Positions 52,990-63,843 of a stretch of DNA of 64,000 bases are shown here, piece after piece. Both the position numbers and the translations under genes were made by a program. The DNA is from Labilithrix luteola (GTDB taxonomy: Bacteria; Myxococcota_A; Polyangia; Polyangiales; Polyangiaceae), in the NCBI RefSeq assembly GCF_001263205.1, contig NZ_CP012333.1:9405501-9469500 (forward strand). The letters run 5' to 3'. Under the pieces are notes generated by a model. That model was not told where the DNA came from and ran no database searches. It was given only the letters and a program-made list of their open reading frames with translations. Position 1 is the first letter of the stretch. Each line of letters begins with the position of its first letter.

Positions 52990-54459
52990 GTGAGAGTTGC
53001 ACATACCGCCCTCAACATGGCTTCGCAGACGCTTTTCCGGAAGACGGCGCTGGTTGCAGGGCTCCTCGGGATGGCTGCCGCCTTCGGCTGCTCGGTCGCG
53101 CAAGAAGATGACGCCTCGACCTCGTCGCGGGTCGGCTCGGGCGGAGACGTCTCTGCAGTCCTGAAGAGCACGCTGGTTCTGAATGGCGGATGCACCGCCG
53201 CGAAGGTCGGCCCGAAGCACTTGCTCGTCTCGGCTCGATGCATTTCGGCAAGCCCCGAGATCTTCGCCGCAGGCAAGACCGTCTCGTTCGTCAGCGGAGC
53301 GACGTCGAGCGCCACCACGACGTTCGCGCCGAGTGAAGAGACCGATGCAGGCTCCGACGCTTCGGCGGGCAACCCGGATACGTCGGACGCGGGCACGGAC
53401 ACGACCGATACGACGGACACAGATGCCGCCACGGGTGCGACGGACTCGAAAGACGGCGACGCGGGCACCCCGCCCAGCAAGAGCGCCAACGTTCGCACCG
53501 CGAAGATCGCGTCGCTCGAAATCGCGACGTCGTTCGTCGCCAAGTGCACCGACCTCGCAGCGTGCGGTCTCGACAAGACGGAGGCGAGTGATTCGCCCGA
53601 CGTCGCGCTCATCGTTCTCTCCGAAGAGCTGACCAGCGTTCCGACGATTCCCGTCGACCTCGACGTCGTCAACGACGCCGACCCGGTCCTCGTCGTGAGC
53701 TCGGGGTGCAGCCGCCTCGACGCGCGGGATCCCTCGAAGCTCAAGACCCTCAAGACGATGGCGGTACCGGCCAAGTCGGTCAATCACGACGGCAGCCCGT
53801 ACCAGTCCTCTCCGCAGCTCGTCTCGCGCGTGAAGGCGTCGTACGTCGTCACGCCCGGCTCGGGTTGGAGGAAGGGCGAAGCGGCGCTCTGCAAGGGCGA
53901 CTTCGGCGCGCCGATGTTCCGCGCGGGCACGGCGGCCGTCGCGGGCGTCATGTCGAACGTCACGCTCTGGAGCGAGAACAAGTCGATCGCGGTCACCGTC
54001 CAGCACACGCGCGTCGACGCCACCTCGCGTTTCAAGATCGGTGCGTGGCTCGAGCGCCTTGGCGCCCAAACCGTCCACTCCTGCAGCGAGACGGCCGGTG
54101 GCTGCGTGACGCGCAGCTACGATGGCGGCATGCCGGAGCTCTCCGCCACCGACGATACGACCGACGACGGCCCCACCAACGCACTCCCCGGCGACGGCGG
54201 TGTGGACGGCAGCACCGAGGCCGATGCCGAGGTGGGCCAGGCCCCGAGCGATCCGTACCAAGATCAGCTCCCGCAGGAGAGCGCGTCGGACGACGACTAC
54301 GGCGATTACGATTACGGCGACGCCGCCGTCACGAAAAAGAAGAAGAAGACGACCGGCGGCTGCAACGCGGGTTCGGGCCCGGCGCCGGTCGGCGAGCTCT
54401 CGCTGATGTTCGGTTTCGCGCTCGCCGGCGCGGTGGCTCGACGCCGCCGGCGGGCCTGA
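52990..54459 (+). CDS. Trypsin-like pseudo-protease with MYXO-CTERM anchor
   Basis: 489 residues from a GTG with GGAG seven bases upstream (ATG 53017 is the alternative). The signal is LVAGLLGMAAAFGC. The trypsin fold is recognisable, but the usual AAHC is VSARC (Arg83 in place of His) and the usual GDSGGP is GDFGAP (Phe305 in place of Ser); the Asp site SPDVALIVL is kept. An acidic Thr/Asp-rich insert (DTSDAGTDTTDTTDTDA) interrupts the fold. The C-terminus has GGCNAGSG, a membrane helix and RRRRRA, the MYXO-CTERM signal for processing and surface anchoring. Likely a binding protein, not an enzyme. Confidence 0.8.
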   Translation: MRVAHTALNMASQTLFRKTALVAGLLGMAAAFGCSVAQEDDASTSSRVGSGGDVSAVLKSTLVLNGGCTAAKVGPKHLLVSARCISASPEIFAAGKTVSFVSGATSSATTTFAPSEETDAGSDASAGNPDTSDAGTDTTDTTDTDAATGATDSKDGDAGTPPSKSANVRTAKIASLEIATSFVAKCTDLAACGLDKTEASDSPDVALIVLSEELTSVPTIPVDLDVVNDADPVLVVSSGCSRLDARDPSKLKTLKTMAVPAKSVNHDGSPYQSSPQLVSRVKASYVVTPGSGWRKGEAALCKGDFGAPMFRAGTAAVAGVMSNVTLWSENKSIAVTVQHTRVDATSRFKIGAWLERLGAQTVHSCSETAGGCVTRSYDGGMPELSATDDTTDDGPTNALPGDGGVDGSTEADAEVGQAPSDPYQDQLPQESASDDDYGDYDYGDAAVTKKKKKTTGGCNAGSGPAPVGELSLMFGFALAGAVARRRRRA

Positions 54460-54479
54460 GTTGTCCTGAGTTGGTCGGC

Positions 54480-54800
54480 TCAGTCCGGAATCGGAACGAG
54501 CTTCACGTCGAGGCGAACGGGGCCTTCACCCTGCTTCGCCTCGACCGTTTTGTCCCAAGGAAGGAAGCCCGCGGCTTCCACGGTGACGTGATGAACGCCG
54601 ACCGGCAGCGCCACACCGCGCGCCGCCACCACGGCGAGCGAGCCGACGAACTGATCGTCGACCGTCACCGTGGCGTTGTCGGGCCCGCCCGTCACGCGCA
54701 TCGATACAGTCGGCGGCGTACGCGGACCGCAGCCCACGAGTCCCGCCGCCAACACCGCGCCTGAAAGAACCGACAGGCCCCAGGCCTTCGCCCCCGTCAT
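54480..54800 (-). CDS. PEGA-domain lipoprotein
   Basis: 106 residues from ATG 54800 with GGAG eight bases upstream. Signal LSGAVLAAGLVGCG. One PEGA-type domain: DNATVTVDDQFVGSLAVV, then VALPVGVHHVTVEAAGFLPW. Likely surface-exposed and carbohydrate- or cell-wall-associated. It follows guaA by 5 bp on the same strand. Confidence 0.75.
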   Translation of the reverse strand: MTGAKAWGLSVLSGAVLAAGLVGCGPRTPPTVSMRVTGGPDNATVTVDDQFVGSLAVVAARGVALPVGVHHVTVEAAGFLPWDKTVEAKQGEGPVRLDVKLVPIPD

Positions 54801-54805
54801 GCCCG

Positions 54806-56356
<1,551 letters not shown>

Positions 56357-56422
56357 GTTCCGCCGCTCGGTAGCACGCGGACGCGGGCGGCAAAAGGCTA
56401 GCCGCCCCTCAGGCGCCGCTCT

Positions 56423-58528
56423 TCAGTGCGTTTCCGCGTTCGTCGCGCTCGTCGGGACCACAGCCGTGGCGCGCTCCGGGTGACCCGCGGCTGCCTTGTC
56501 GGTTCTGTGACGAACGGCGCCGGCCGGGCCAAGCTCGAGCACGGCGAGGAGCATGACGCTGGCGATGAAGGCGAAGCGTTGTCCTTCACGGCGCTCGTAG
56601 GGCGAGAGCCACGCGATGCGCGCACGGCCGAGCGCGGCGAGTAGCAGCCCGATCGGCGCGATCGGCGCGACGAAGGGAACGAGCTCCGAGGCCGCCGGGG
56701 GAATACCGAGCTCCGCGGCTTCGCCCGCCGAGAACGTGACGATGATCATGATGACGCCGAGCAACAGCGTGCCGATGGTGGCGATGGTGATGGGGCGCGT
56801 ACGTGACGGCGAGACCACGCGCACGGCGAGAGCGGCGGTCGCGGCGAGAGCGGCGATGGCAACGATGCCGCTGCCGATCGGATCTTCACCGCGCAGCGCG
56901 CGTCCGAGCGGGCCGCTCACGAACGTGACGTATTCGAGCGCCACGAAGCCCAAGACTGCCGGAACCAGGACGTAGCCGCCGAGCTCGGCGCGATCGCGGG
57001 GCGTCCAAACCGGCGTCGATGCGCTGCTCGAACGCGGAGTGTCGATGCGCGATCCGAGCTTGGCGGGCGCTTCCATCGCCGAGAGCGACCCCGACGGAGC
57101 GGCCGGAGGTGTGACCGGCGGTGGACGAGGCGCCTCCTCGACGAGGGCAGGTTTCGGTGCGAGACGGATGACCTCTTCGACGGCCTTGGTCTCCGGTCCT
57201 ACGTGCGAAGGGAGCGCGGCTTCCGCGGCCACGTCGGGCAGGGACGGGCTCGGTGGAACGTGCGGCGGCGCGAACGCGCGAGGATCGAGAATGGGCGGAA
57301 GCGACGAGACCGGCGCGTGGCGCGCGAGGAGCGGTCCCGGATCTCTCGGAGCGAATTCGACCTTCAACGTCGACTCGAGCGGCGGATCGGGCGTCTTGGC
57401 CGGCGCGAAAACGTCTTCGTCGTCCGGTGAGCTGAGCGTCAAGAGGGACGCGCCTCTCCGGCGAGTCGTCCGCGAACCACGTGCTTCGGCAATGGCGATG
57501 GGGCGCGCCGGCGGCGCGGCGGGCAACGTTTCGGTGAGCGTCTCGCTCAGGTCGATGCGCCGTCCGTGACGAAGCTCGCTGCGAATGACGTTCAAAGCCG
57601 CGTGCACGCTCTCGGCGCTGCGCGGGCGCTTCGAACGATCGTGATCCATGCATTGCGCAATGAGCATCTCGAGCGCCTGGGGCACGCCCGGAGCTCGTGC
57701 TCGCACGGAAGGCACACCCGTGCTGGATCGAACGAGCGCAAGAACGGCCGATTCGCTCGGACCCTCGAACGGTGTTTCGCCGACGAGCAGTTCGTAGAGA
57801 ATGACGCCAATCGCCCAGACGTCCGCGCGCACGTCGAGGTCTTCTTTCGACGTGATCTGCTCCGGCGCCATGTAGTGAGGCGTCCCAATCAGCATGCGGC
57901 GCTCGCGCGAGCTCAGCGCGCCGACCGTCTGGTAGAGACAGGCGCCGAAGTCGAGCACCTTGGGCGTGAGCCGCGTTCCTTCGCGCGCGAGGAAGATGTT
58001 CGCGGGTTTGAGATCGCGGTGGACCAAGTTCCGCTCGTGGGCCGCCGACACGGCGTCGGTCACGGGAATCATGATCTCGAGCGTCTCTTCGACCCTTAGC
58101 TGGCCGCCGCTCGTCTGCAGGTATTGCTCGAGATCTTCTCCCTTGAGCAGCTCCTGGACGATGAACGGGGTGCCGTCGTCGTCACGCGCCACGTCGAGGA
58201 CGTCGACCACGTTGGGGTGCCGTACGGCCGCCGCGGCGCGCGCCTCCCGAAGGAAACGAAGAACATCGTCCTCGTTGTGCGTCAGCTCACGGTTCAGAAC
58301 TTTGATGGCGACGTTGCGCCCGAGCGACATGTTCGTGGCGAGATAAACTTCGCCCATGCCACCAACGCCGAGGCAGTCGCCGAGGAGGTACTTCCCAGCA
58401 AGGAAGTCCCCCTTTCGTTCTCCATGGCGGGCGCCTGCGGACACTTCTCGGGATAGTACAGGTGAGCATCCGGATAGGGAGTGGGAACTCCGCGGGACGC
58501 TTTCGATTTGGAAGCGAAGCGCGCACAT
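56423..58528 (-). CDS. Membrane-anchored Ser/Thr protein kinase
   Basis: 701 residues (a GTG at 58444 is a plausible later start). Kinase domain about 45-310: LGVGGMGEVYLA (53-64), Lys76 in VAIKVL, HRDLKPANIF (170-179), DFG (193-195), GTPHYMAPEQ. A Pro/Ala-rich linker of about 180 residues follows. The C-terminal 190 residues hold six or so membrane segments (VLVPAVLGFVALEYVTFVSG; IGTLLLGVIMIIVTFSAG). Typical PknB/Pkn-type myxobacterial signalling kinase; target unknown. Confidence 0.92.
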   Translation of the reverse strand: MCALRFQIESVPRSSHSLSGCSPVLSREVSAGARHGERKGDFLAGKYLLGDCLGVGGMGEVYLATNMSLGRNVAIKVLNRELTHNEDDVLRFLREARAAAAVRHPNVVDVLDVARDDDGTPFIVQELLKGEDLEQYLQTSGGQLRVEETLEIMIPVTDAVSAAHERNLVHRDLKPANIFLAREGTRLTPKVLDFGACLYQTVGALSSRERRMLIGTPHYMAPEQITSKEDLDVRADVWAIGVILYELLVGETPFEGPSESAVLALVRSSTGVPSVRARAPGVPQALEMLIAQCMDHDRSKRPRSAESVHAALNVIRSELRHGRRIDLSETLTETLPAAPPARPIAIAEARGSRTTRRRGASLLTLSSPDDEDVFAPAKTPDPPLESTLKVEFAPRDPGPLLARHAPVSSLPPILDPRAFAPPHVPPSPSLPDVAAEAALPSHVGPETKAVEEVIRLAPKPALVEEAPRPPPVTPPAAPSGSLSAMEAPAKLGSRIDTPRSSSASTPVWTPRDRAELGGYVLVPAVLGFVALEYVTFVSGPLGRALRGEDPIGSGIVAIAALAATAALAVRVVSPSRTRPITIATIGTLLLGVIMIIVTFSAGEAAELGIPPAASELVPFVAPIAPIGLLLAALGRARIAWLSPYERREGQRFAFIASVMLLAVLELGPAGAVRHRTDKAAAGHPERATAVVPTSATNAETH

Positions 58529-58620
58529 CGTTCACGCGCACGAAGCGCGGACAAAATGCGAAGCGCGCTCTCGGCAACCGCGAAGGGCCGAGAGCGCGAG
58601 GCTTGGGACTCTACCAGCTG

Positions 58621-59499
58621 TCAGAAGTTGCCGCCGAGACCGGCCACCGCTCCGCCGCGCGTCGGACCGAAATCGAAGCGGACCGAATTCATGCCCGTCT
58701 TGATCTCCGAGTCGACCTTCGGACGCGTCAGGATCATGTACGTCGCGACGCCGAGGGCGACGACGCCCACGCCGAGCGAGACGTCCGCAATGATGAGCTT
58801 GCTGCGGGCCGAGTCGACGTCGCTCTGCTTGCAGTTCGGCTTGCAGGTCGACTCCAGGTGATCGACGTCGCTCGTTCCGCTGAGCCCGAAGTAGGCCCAG
58901 CTGCCGAGCGCGAGGACGCCGATACCGCCGACAACGAGCGCCGGAACGAGCGAGCCGCTCTTCTGTTCGCCGCCCGCTGTGGCGCCGCCGGAGCTGTCTC
59001 CGCCGGTGGTGCCTGCGTTCGGATTGCCGAACTGCACGCCGATCGTTCGCACTTTCTGGCCAGCGCCGATGAGGACCTTCTCCTCTTTCGTCTTGCCCTG
59101 GTACTCGAACTTGAACGTGTGCTCGCCGAGGTCGACGGGGAAGGGCTTGCCGTCGAGACGCTCGGTGATGCTGGTCCCGTCCATCGAGACCTTCACGTCC
59201 GTGACGTCGCCGGTTCCGTCCTTCGCCGAGATGACGATGGTGGGGGCGACCTGTTCGAGGCTCGAGAGCCACTCGAGACAGTCACGCTTGATCGGCGCGG
59301 GGCACACGTCACGCGCGCAAATGAGCATCTGCTCACGCGCACGTCGATACTTGCCTTCGTCGCGCAGCTGCTGCGCCTGGTCGGCGGCAGACGCGCAAAC
59401 TTCACGGTCGTCCGCGGCGTGCGCAGGAGCGCCCGCGAACAGCGTGGCCGCAGCGAATGCAGCGCCGGAGAACGCCACCAACGCCTTCGAATTCCTCAT
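58621..59499 (-). CDS. Secreted PEGA-like protein with membrane segments
   Basis: 292 residues with signal peptide (AFAAATLFAGAPAHAAD). A short helical region with four Cys (CASAADQAQQLRDEGKYRRA; MLICARDVCPAPIKRDC) resembles TPR-like myxobacterial proteins. A PEGA-like domain (VDLGEHTFKFEYQGKTKEEK), a Gly/Ser linker and two hydrophobic segments (ALVVGGIGVLALGSWAYFG; SLGVGVVALGVATYMIL) follow. Often found next to Ser/Thr kinases, as here. Confidence 0.75.
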   Translation of the reverse strand: MRNSKALVAFSGAAFAAATLFAGAPAHAADDREVCASAADQAQQLRDEGKYRRAREQMLICARDVCPAPIKRDCLEWLSSLEQVAPTIVISAKDGTGDVTDVKVSMDGTSITERLDGKPFPVDLGEHTFKFEYQGKTKEEKVLIGAGQKVRTIGVQFGNPNAGTTGGDSSGGATAGGEQKSGSLVPALVVGGIGVLALGSWAYFGLSGTSDVDHLESTCKPNCKQSDVDSARSKLIIADVSLGVGVVALGVATYMILTRPKVDSEIKTGMNSVRFDFGPTRGGAVAGLGGNF

Positions 59500-59590
59500 C
59501 CTCGTGGCCTCCCAGACTTTGTCGTCGAGCAGCTCTTTCGAGTCCCCCGCTCGAGCCTACAGGCTAGCGGCTGGTGATCGAGCCGAAAAC

Positions 59591-61096
59591 TTACTTGCCC
59601 ATGCATTCGAGCTTGTACTTCTTGTGCCCTGTTGCCGGGTCGATCGTGTAGGGCGGTTCGCAGTTCTTCGCCTTTTGAGCGGCGGCCTGCGCCGCCTGCT
59701 GAGCGGCTTGCGCGGCCTGTTGGGCCTGCTGCTGCGCCGCGGTGCTACGCCCGAACGTGACCGCCCCCGACTGTCCCGACGGCGTGGCAGCGGGCGCCGA
59801 ATAGCGCGATGGGCCCATGGCCGGGCCGATGAGCGCGATCCCGCGAGATTCACGCTCGAGAACGTTCGGCGTGCCCGTGCGTCGATGAGCGCCGAGCACT
59901 TCGTCGAGGGAGAGGGCCCCGAGGCCGACGCCGAGCACTGCCAGCATGGCCGCGACAGTGGTGAATAGCTTCGCGTTGCGACTGTATTTGGCGGGCGGCG
60001 ATATCGATATAGCGGCGCGGGATACCGATATGCTCGAAACTTGTGAGTGCGGAGGCTCGCCAGGAACCGCAGAGCCGCGCGAGCCCATCGGCGGCGAGCC
60101 CATCGTAGCGAAGTGGCCATTGACCGACGCGCTCTCGATCTCGGCGATGCGTGCGGCGCGGCGTCCGAGCTCGTCGGCGGCGACGAGTTCGACCCATTCG
60201 CCGACCTCGGACGGGGAGGCAAGGCCGATCGTCTGCTCGATGGCCATCGCCATCTCGCGTGCCGTCGCGAAGCGGTCGGCGGGCTCTCGCGCGAGGCCCT
60301 TGAGAATGACCCTGTCTGCTTCGGGCGTCAGCTCCGGTCGATACGTGCTCGGCGGGTCGACTTTGCCCTCGATGGCGCGAACGAGGACGATCGCTTCCGT
60401 TTCACCGTCGAAGAGACGACGTCCCGCCACGGCCTCCCAGAGAACGACGGAGGCGGCGTAGATGTCCGACTGGCGCGTGACCTGTCCGCCGCTCAACTGC
60501 TCGGGCGGCATGTACGCGATCTTGCCTTTGACCTGACCATCGCGCGTGGTCTGCGTACGGCCAGCGGCCTTGGCGACACCGAAGTCGAGAACGCGCGCGA
60601 CGCCGTCCGCGCCCACGAGAATGTTCTGTGGGGAGACGTCTCGGTGGACGATGCCGAGCTCGCGACCGTGCTCGTCCTTCGTCTGGTGAGCCGCGTGCAG
60701 ACCGTGCAGGACGGACGAGAGGATCGTGGCGGCGACGCGCGGAGGGATTTGGATCCCCTTCTGCCACGCGGTTTTCAGCAGCTTGGAGAGCGCCTCGCCC
60801 GAGACGTACTCCATGACGATGAAGATTTCGCCTGCCGTCGCAACGACGTCGAGCGTGGGAACGACGTTCGGGTGACGAATGCGCCCGCACAGGCGCGCTT
60901 CGTCGAGGAACATCGTGACGAACTCGGGATCTTTGGCGAACTGCGGGTGAAGTCGCTTGATGGCGACCGTGCGCGAGAAGCCGACCGGCCCGCTGAGACG
61001 TCCGAAATGGACCGTGGCCATGCCGCCGGCCGCAAGTTCGCCGTAGAGGACGTAGCGTCCTACCGTCCGCGGTGCGTTCCCGTCGGATCGCGCCAT
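59591..61096 (-). CDS. Membrane-anchored Ser/Thr protein kinase
   Basis: 501 residues from ATG 61096. Kinase domain about 14-285: LAAGGMATVHFG, Lys47 in VAIKRL, HRDVSPQNILV (151-161), DFG (171-173), GKIAYMPPEQ. A linker, one membrane segment (LFTTVAAMLAVLGVGLGALS; about 370-390) and an exported tail with a Gln/Ala repeat (AAQQQAQQAAQAAQQAAQA) ending NCEPPYTIDPATGHKKYKLE. The HRDVSPQN form is frequent in myxobacterial kinases. Confidence 0.93.
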   Translation of the reverse strand: MARSDGNAPRTVGRYVLYGELAAGGMATVHFGRLSGPVGFSRTVAIKRLHPQFAKDPEFVTMFLDEARLCGRIRHPNVVPTLDVVATAGEIFIVMEYVSGEALSKLLKTAWQKGIQIPPRVAATILSSVLHGLHAAHQTKDEHGRELGIVHRDVSPQNILVGADGVARVLDFGVAKAAGRTQTTRDGQVKGKIAYMPPEQLSGGQVTRQSDIYAASVVLWEAVAGRRLFDGETEAIVLVRAIEGKVDPPSTYRPELTPEADRVILKGLAREPADRFATAREMAMAIEQTIGLASPSEVGEWVELVAADELGRRAARIAEIESASVNGHFATMGSPPMGSRGSAVPGEPPHSQVSSISVSRAAISISPPAKYSRNAKLFTTVAAMLAVLGVGLGALSLDEVLGAHRRTGTPNVLERESRGIALIGPAMGPSRYSAPAATPSGQSGAVTFGRSTAAQQQAQQAAQAAQQAAQAAAQKAKNCEPPYTIDPATGHKKYKLECMGK

Positions 61097-61242
61097 CGTT
61101 CTAAGGCTACCGTTCACTTGAGGAGAGGAGAGCGCCGACGGACACCCGTGACGCCGTTTTGTAGGGGTCCGGAGGATTGCAGGGGCAAGGTGGTACGCGT
61201 GCGGACGGGGCCGCCCCCCGGAACACGTCACGCGAGCTCGCG

Positions 61243-61280
61243 TCCGAACCGGAATCCGAACCGGAATCCGAATCGGAATA
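61243..61280. repeat. Short tandem repeat (CCGAACCGGAAT type)
   Basis: Three imperfect copies of a 12-bp CCGAACCGGAAT unit lie in the gap between the divergent kinase and dUTPase genes. No other feature is seen in 61,097-61,347. Confidence 0.75.
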
Positions 61281-61347
61281 GCGCCGCGAGCGGCGACACC
61301 TGAGAACGATGCCTCGCCGGTCGGCTCGGTGGTGTAGGGAAGGGGGC

Positions 61348-61845
61348 ATGGCGAGTGAAAGGGTGAATGAGACGGAGGCAGGCACTTCGAAGGAAAGCCT
61401 GGATTCCCTGAGGATTTCGACGCGCCGGGTAGGGAACGTCGATGTTCCCTTTCCACGCTATCAGACCGATGGCGCTGCGGGCATGGATCTGCACGCGGCG
61501 CTCACCGAACCGGTCACTTTGTCACCTCTTGGTCGCGTGAAAGTCCCGACAGGGCTCGCATTCGCCATCCCGAAGGGCCTCGAAGGGCAGGTTCGACCCC
61601 GCTCCGGGCTTGCGGCGAAACACGGCGTTACGGTTCTCAACGCCCCTGGAACAATCGATTCCGACTACCGCGGTGAAGTCGCCGTGGTGCTCGTGAATCT
61701 CGGCTCCGAGCCTGTCACCATCGCGCCACTCGACCGAATCGCACAGATCGTCTTCGCGCGTCACGAGACCGTGGTCCTCGAGGAGGTTCACGCGCTCGAC
61801 GACACCGAGCGCGGCGCTGGCGGCTACGGATCGACGGGCAGCTAG
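61348..61845 (+). CDS. dut: dUTP diphosphatase
   Basis: 165 residues from ATG 61348 preceded by GGGAAGGGG. Trimeric dUTPase motifs in order: DGAAGMDLHA, RPRSGLA, GTIDSDYRGEV, DRIAQIVF and a C-terminal RGAGGYGSTG (the mobile P-loop-like motif). It hydrolyses dUTP to dUMP and keeps uracil out of DNA. The N-terminus has about 20 extra residues. Its stop codon overlaps the convergent gene's stop (CTAG). Confidence 0.97.
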   Translation: MASERVNETEAGTSKESLDSLRISTRRVGNVDVPFPRYQTDGAAGMDLHAALTEPVTLSPLGRVKVPTGLAFAIPKGLEGQVRPRSGLAAKHGVTVLNAPGTIDSDYRGEVAVVLVNLGSEPVTIAPLDRIAQIVFARHETVVLEEVHALDDTERGAGGYGSTGS

Positions 61846-63779
61846 AACCGCTTCGTGACCCGAAGCACGTTCGGACTCGCCAGCGCCGTCGCCTCGATTC
61901 GAAGCCATTCCCGCGAGGCGAGCTCCGGAAGCGACCGCGCCTCGTCGACGAGCACCTTCACGTGTCCGTCTTCGGCATCGAACGCCGCCACGAAGACCGT
62001 GCCCGGTCGAAGCGATGACTCGATCGAATCGGTGAGCTCGGGATTGTGTTTCGCGAGGAACGGCAACGCGGTGCGAAGATCGGCGAGCGTTTTGGTTCGG
62101 AAGCCGTGGGTTCGTTCTTCGGTGATCTCCACGGCGGTCGATGGGTAAAGGCGCACGAGGTGCTCACCCACGCGAGCGGTGGGCAACGGTTCCGGGAACG
62201 TCCGGAGTCCGGCGATCGCGAGTGCGATGAACGCGATGAACGCGAACGGCGCAAAGACGAGTGCTCGGCTCCGGCCACCGGGCGCAGGCGGCGACGGCGC
62301 GGAGGGCGAGGCGTCCTGCCCGAAGATCACGACCGCAGGAAGCGCCGCGAGGAACGCGAGGGCCACCGTCGCGACCTGTTGGCCCGACGTGATCCACGGC
62401 GGCGTGAACGGGGCCGACAAGAGAACGCCCGCATACACCCAGCGTAGGAGCGAGAGAGAGGGATCTTTCGCGCGTCGCACGAAGACGATGAAGGCCGACC
62501 ACACGCTTGCCACCACGAAGGTCGCCCCGGTGAGCGCCATGCCGACGGCGTTGAGCAAGCTCGTCGTGCCGAGCTCGCGTTGCCAAAGCCAGAGCGGGCC
62601 GAGATAGCCGCTCTCGGCCATGGCGCGACGAACGGCCCGCGCGTCTTCGAGGATGCGATCGTCGGGGTTCGTCCAGACGTACGAGAACATCCCTTGGGGC
62701 GAATAGAACAGGCTCCCGAAGGAATGCGCGAGGCTCGACGCGAACATGCTCGGATGCGCGCGCACCTCGCCGACGACGATGCGCCAAGCCTCTGGAACGC
62801 GCTCGGCGACCGCGAGCTGCGCGAGGTGGGGATGCGAGGCGGCGAGATAAGTGTAGTCCTCTCCGTGAAGGAGCCCGTAGGCGATGCCCGGGTAGTCGGA
62901 GAACGTGACGCCCTCGCCGGTGAACGAGAGCACCACGCGATGGCACGCGATGCCGAGCAACAAAGCCGCTCCGCAGATGCCAGCCATCCTCCAACGCTCG
63001 CGTCCCGGCTGAGGAGCGAGCTTTCGCACGGCCCAGATCACGAGGGCTGGGAGCACGAACATCGGGCCCGCGCGGGCCATCATCCCGAGAGAAAGTGCGA
63101 CGAGACCGGCCACGACGAGCCTCGTTGCCTGCGCGCGGTCTCGATCGAAAGCCGCCTGCGCGCGCCAGAGGAGCACGAACCCGACGACGCCGAACGGCAG
63201 CCCGAGCTGCTCGGTCTGGATGAAGCCGCACCATCGGCGCTCGAACCAGAACAGCACGAGCCAGACGACGAGCGCGCTCTTGTAACCATGCGTGCGGAAC
63301 ACTTCGAGCGAGGCCGCGGCGGTCGCCCATGCGCCGAAGGCGGCGTAGACCACGAGGCAGAGGCGCAAATCTCCATTCGTCAGACGAAGGAGGGTGGCGA
63401 GCGTCGTGCTGAAGAGCGGCCTCTTCGACGAGACCTCCGAAAAGCGTGCGCCATGCACGAGACGGAGGGCGTCATCGTAGAAGTCATAGGAGTCGCTCCA
63501 CGGCAAGATGCCGCCGAGCACGGCGTTGCGGCCTTCGTAGCCCACCGTCCAGAGGTGGACGAGAAGCGATCCGAGTAGCACGGCCGTGATCGTGTGGATG
63601 GCGACGGCTCTCGCCGAAATCGACGCGCGATCGAGCGCACGGAAGATCGACGCGGCGAGGACGACGACGACGAGCGCGTCGTACCGCGGCAGTCGCTCGA
63701 ATCCGGCGAGGACGACGGCGTAACAGAGGGTGGCCACGATGCTCGTGACCACGACGAGGCGCGCTCGCGAGGCCGACAC
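61842..63779 (-). CDS. Large polytopic membrane protein, possibly a glycosyltransferase-like enzyme
   Basis: 645 residues with about eleven hydrophobic segments up to about 535, then a soluble C-terminal domain of about 110 residues. Early acidic pair DSYDFYDDALRL after the second helix, and KRPLFSTTLATLL, resemble the first loop of GT-C/ArnT-type glycosyltransferases (DxxxY then a PL helix), but no firm match. Located at the inner membrane. Confidence 0.6.
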   Translation of the reverse strand: MSASRARLVVVTSIVATLCYAVVLAGFERLPRYDALVVVVLAASIFRALDRASISARAVAIHTITAVLLGSLLVHLWTVGYEGRNAVLGGILPWSDSYDFYDDALRLVHGARFSEVSSKRPLFSTTLATLLRLTNGDLRLCLVVYAAFGAWATAAASLEVFRTHGYKSALVVWLVLFWFERRWCGFIQTEQLGLPFGVVGFVLLWRAQAAFDRDRAQATRLVVAGLVALSLGMMARAGPMFVLPALVIWAVRKLAPQPGRERWRMAGICGAALLLGIACHRVVLSFTGEGVTFSDYPGIAYGLLHGEDYTYLAASHPHLAQLAVAERVPEAWRIVVGEVRAHPSMFASSLAHSFGSLFYSPQGMFSYVWTNPDDRILEDARAVRRAMAESGYLGPLWLWQRELGTTSLLNAVGMALTGATFVVASVWSAFIVFVRRAKDPSLSLLRWVYAGVLLSAPFTPPWITSGQQVATVALAFLAALPAVVIFGQDASPSAPSPPAPGGRSRALVFAPFAFIAFIALAIAGLRTFPEPLPTARVGEHLVRLYPSTAVEITEERTHGFRTKTLADLRTALPFLAKHNPELTDSIESSLRPGTVFVAAFDAEDGHVKVLVDEARSLPELASREWLRIEATALASPNVLRVTKRF

Positions 63780-63843
63780 TGTCCGCCGAAGCTACGCCTA
63801 AGAGAGGAGGCGGCAACGTGGCGATACGCCGCTGCCGGTGCAA

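Noticed and set aside
60047..61303. Plus-strand frame of 418 codons
   Set aside because: Antisense of the Ser/Thr kinase; no start signal and no domain.
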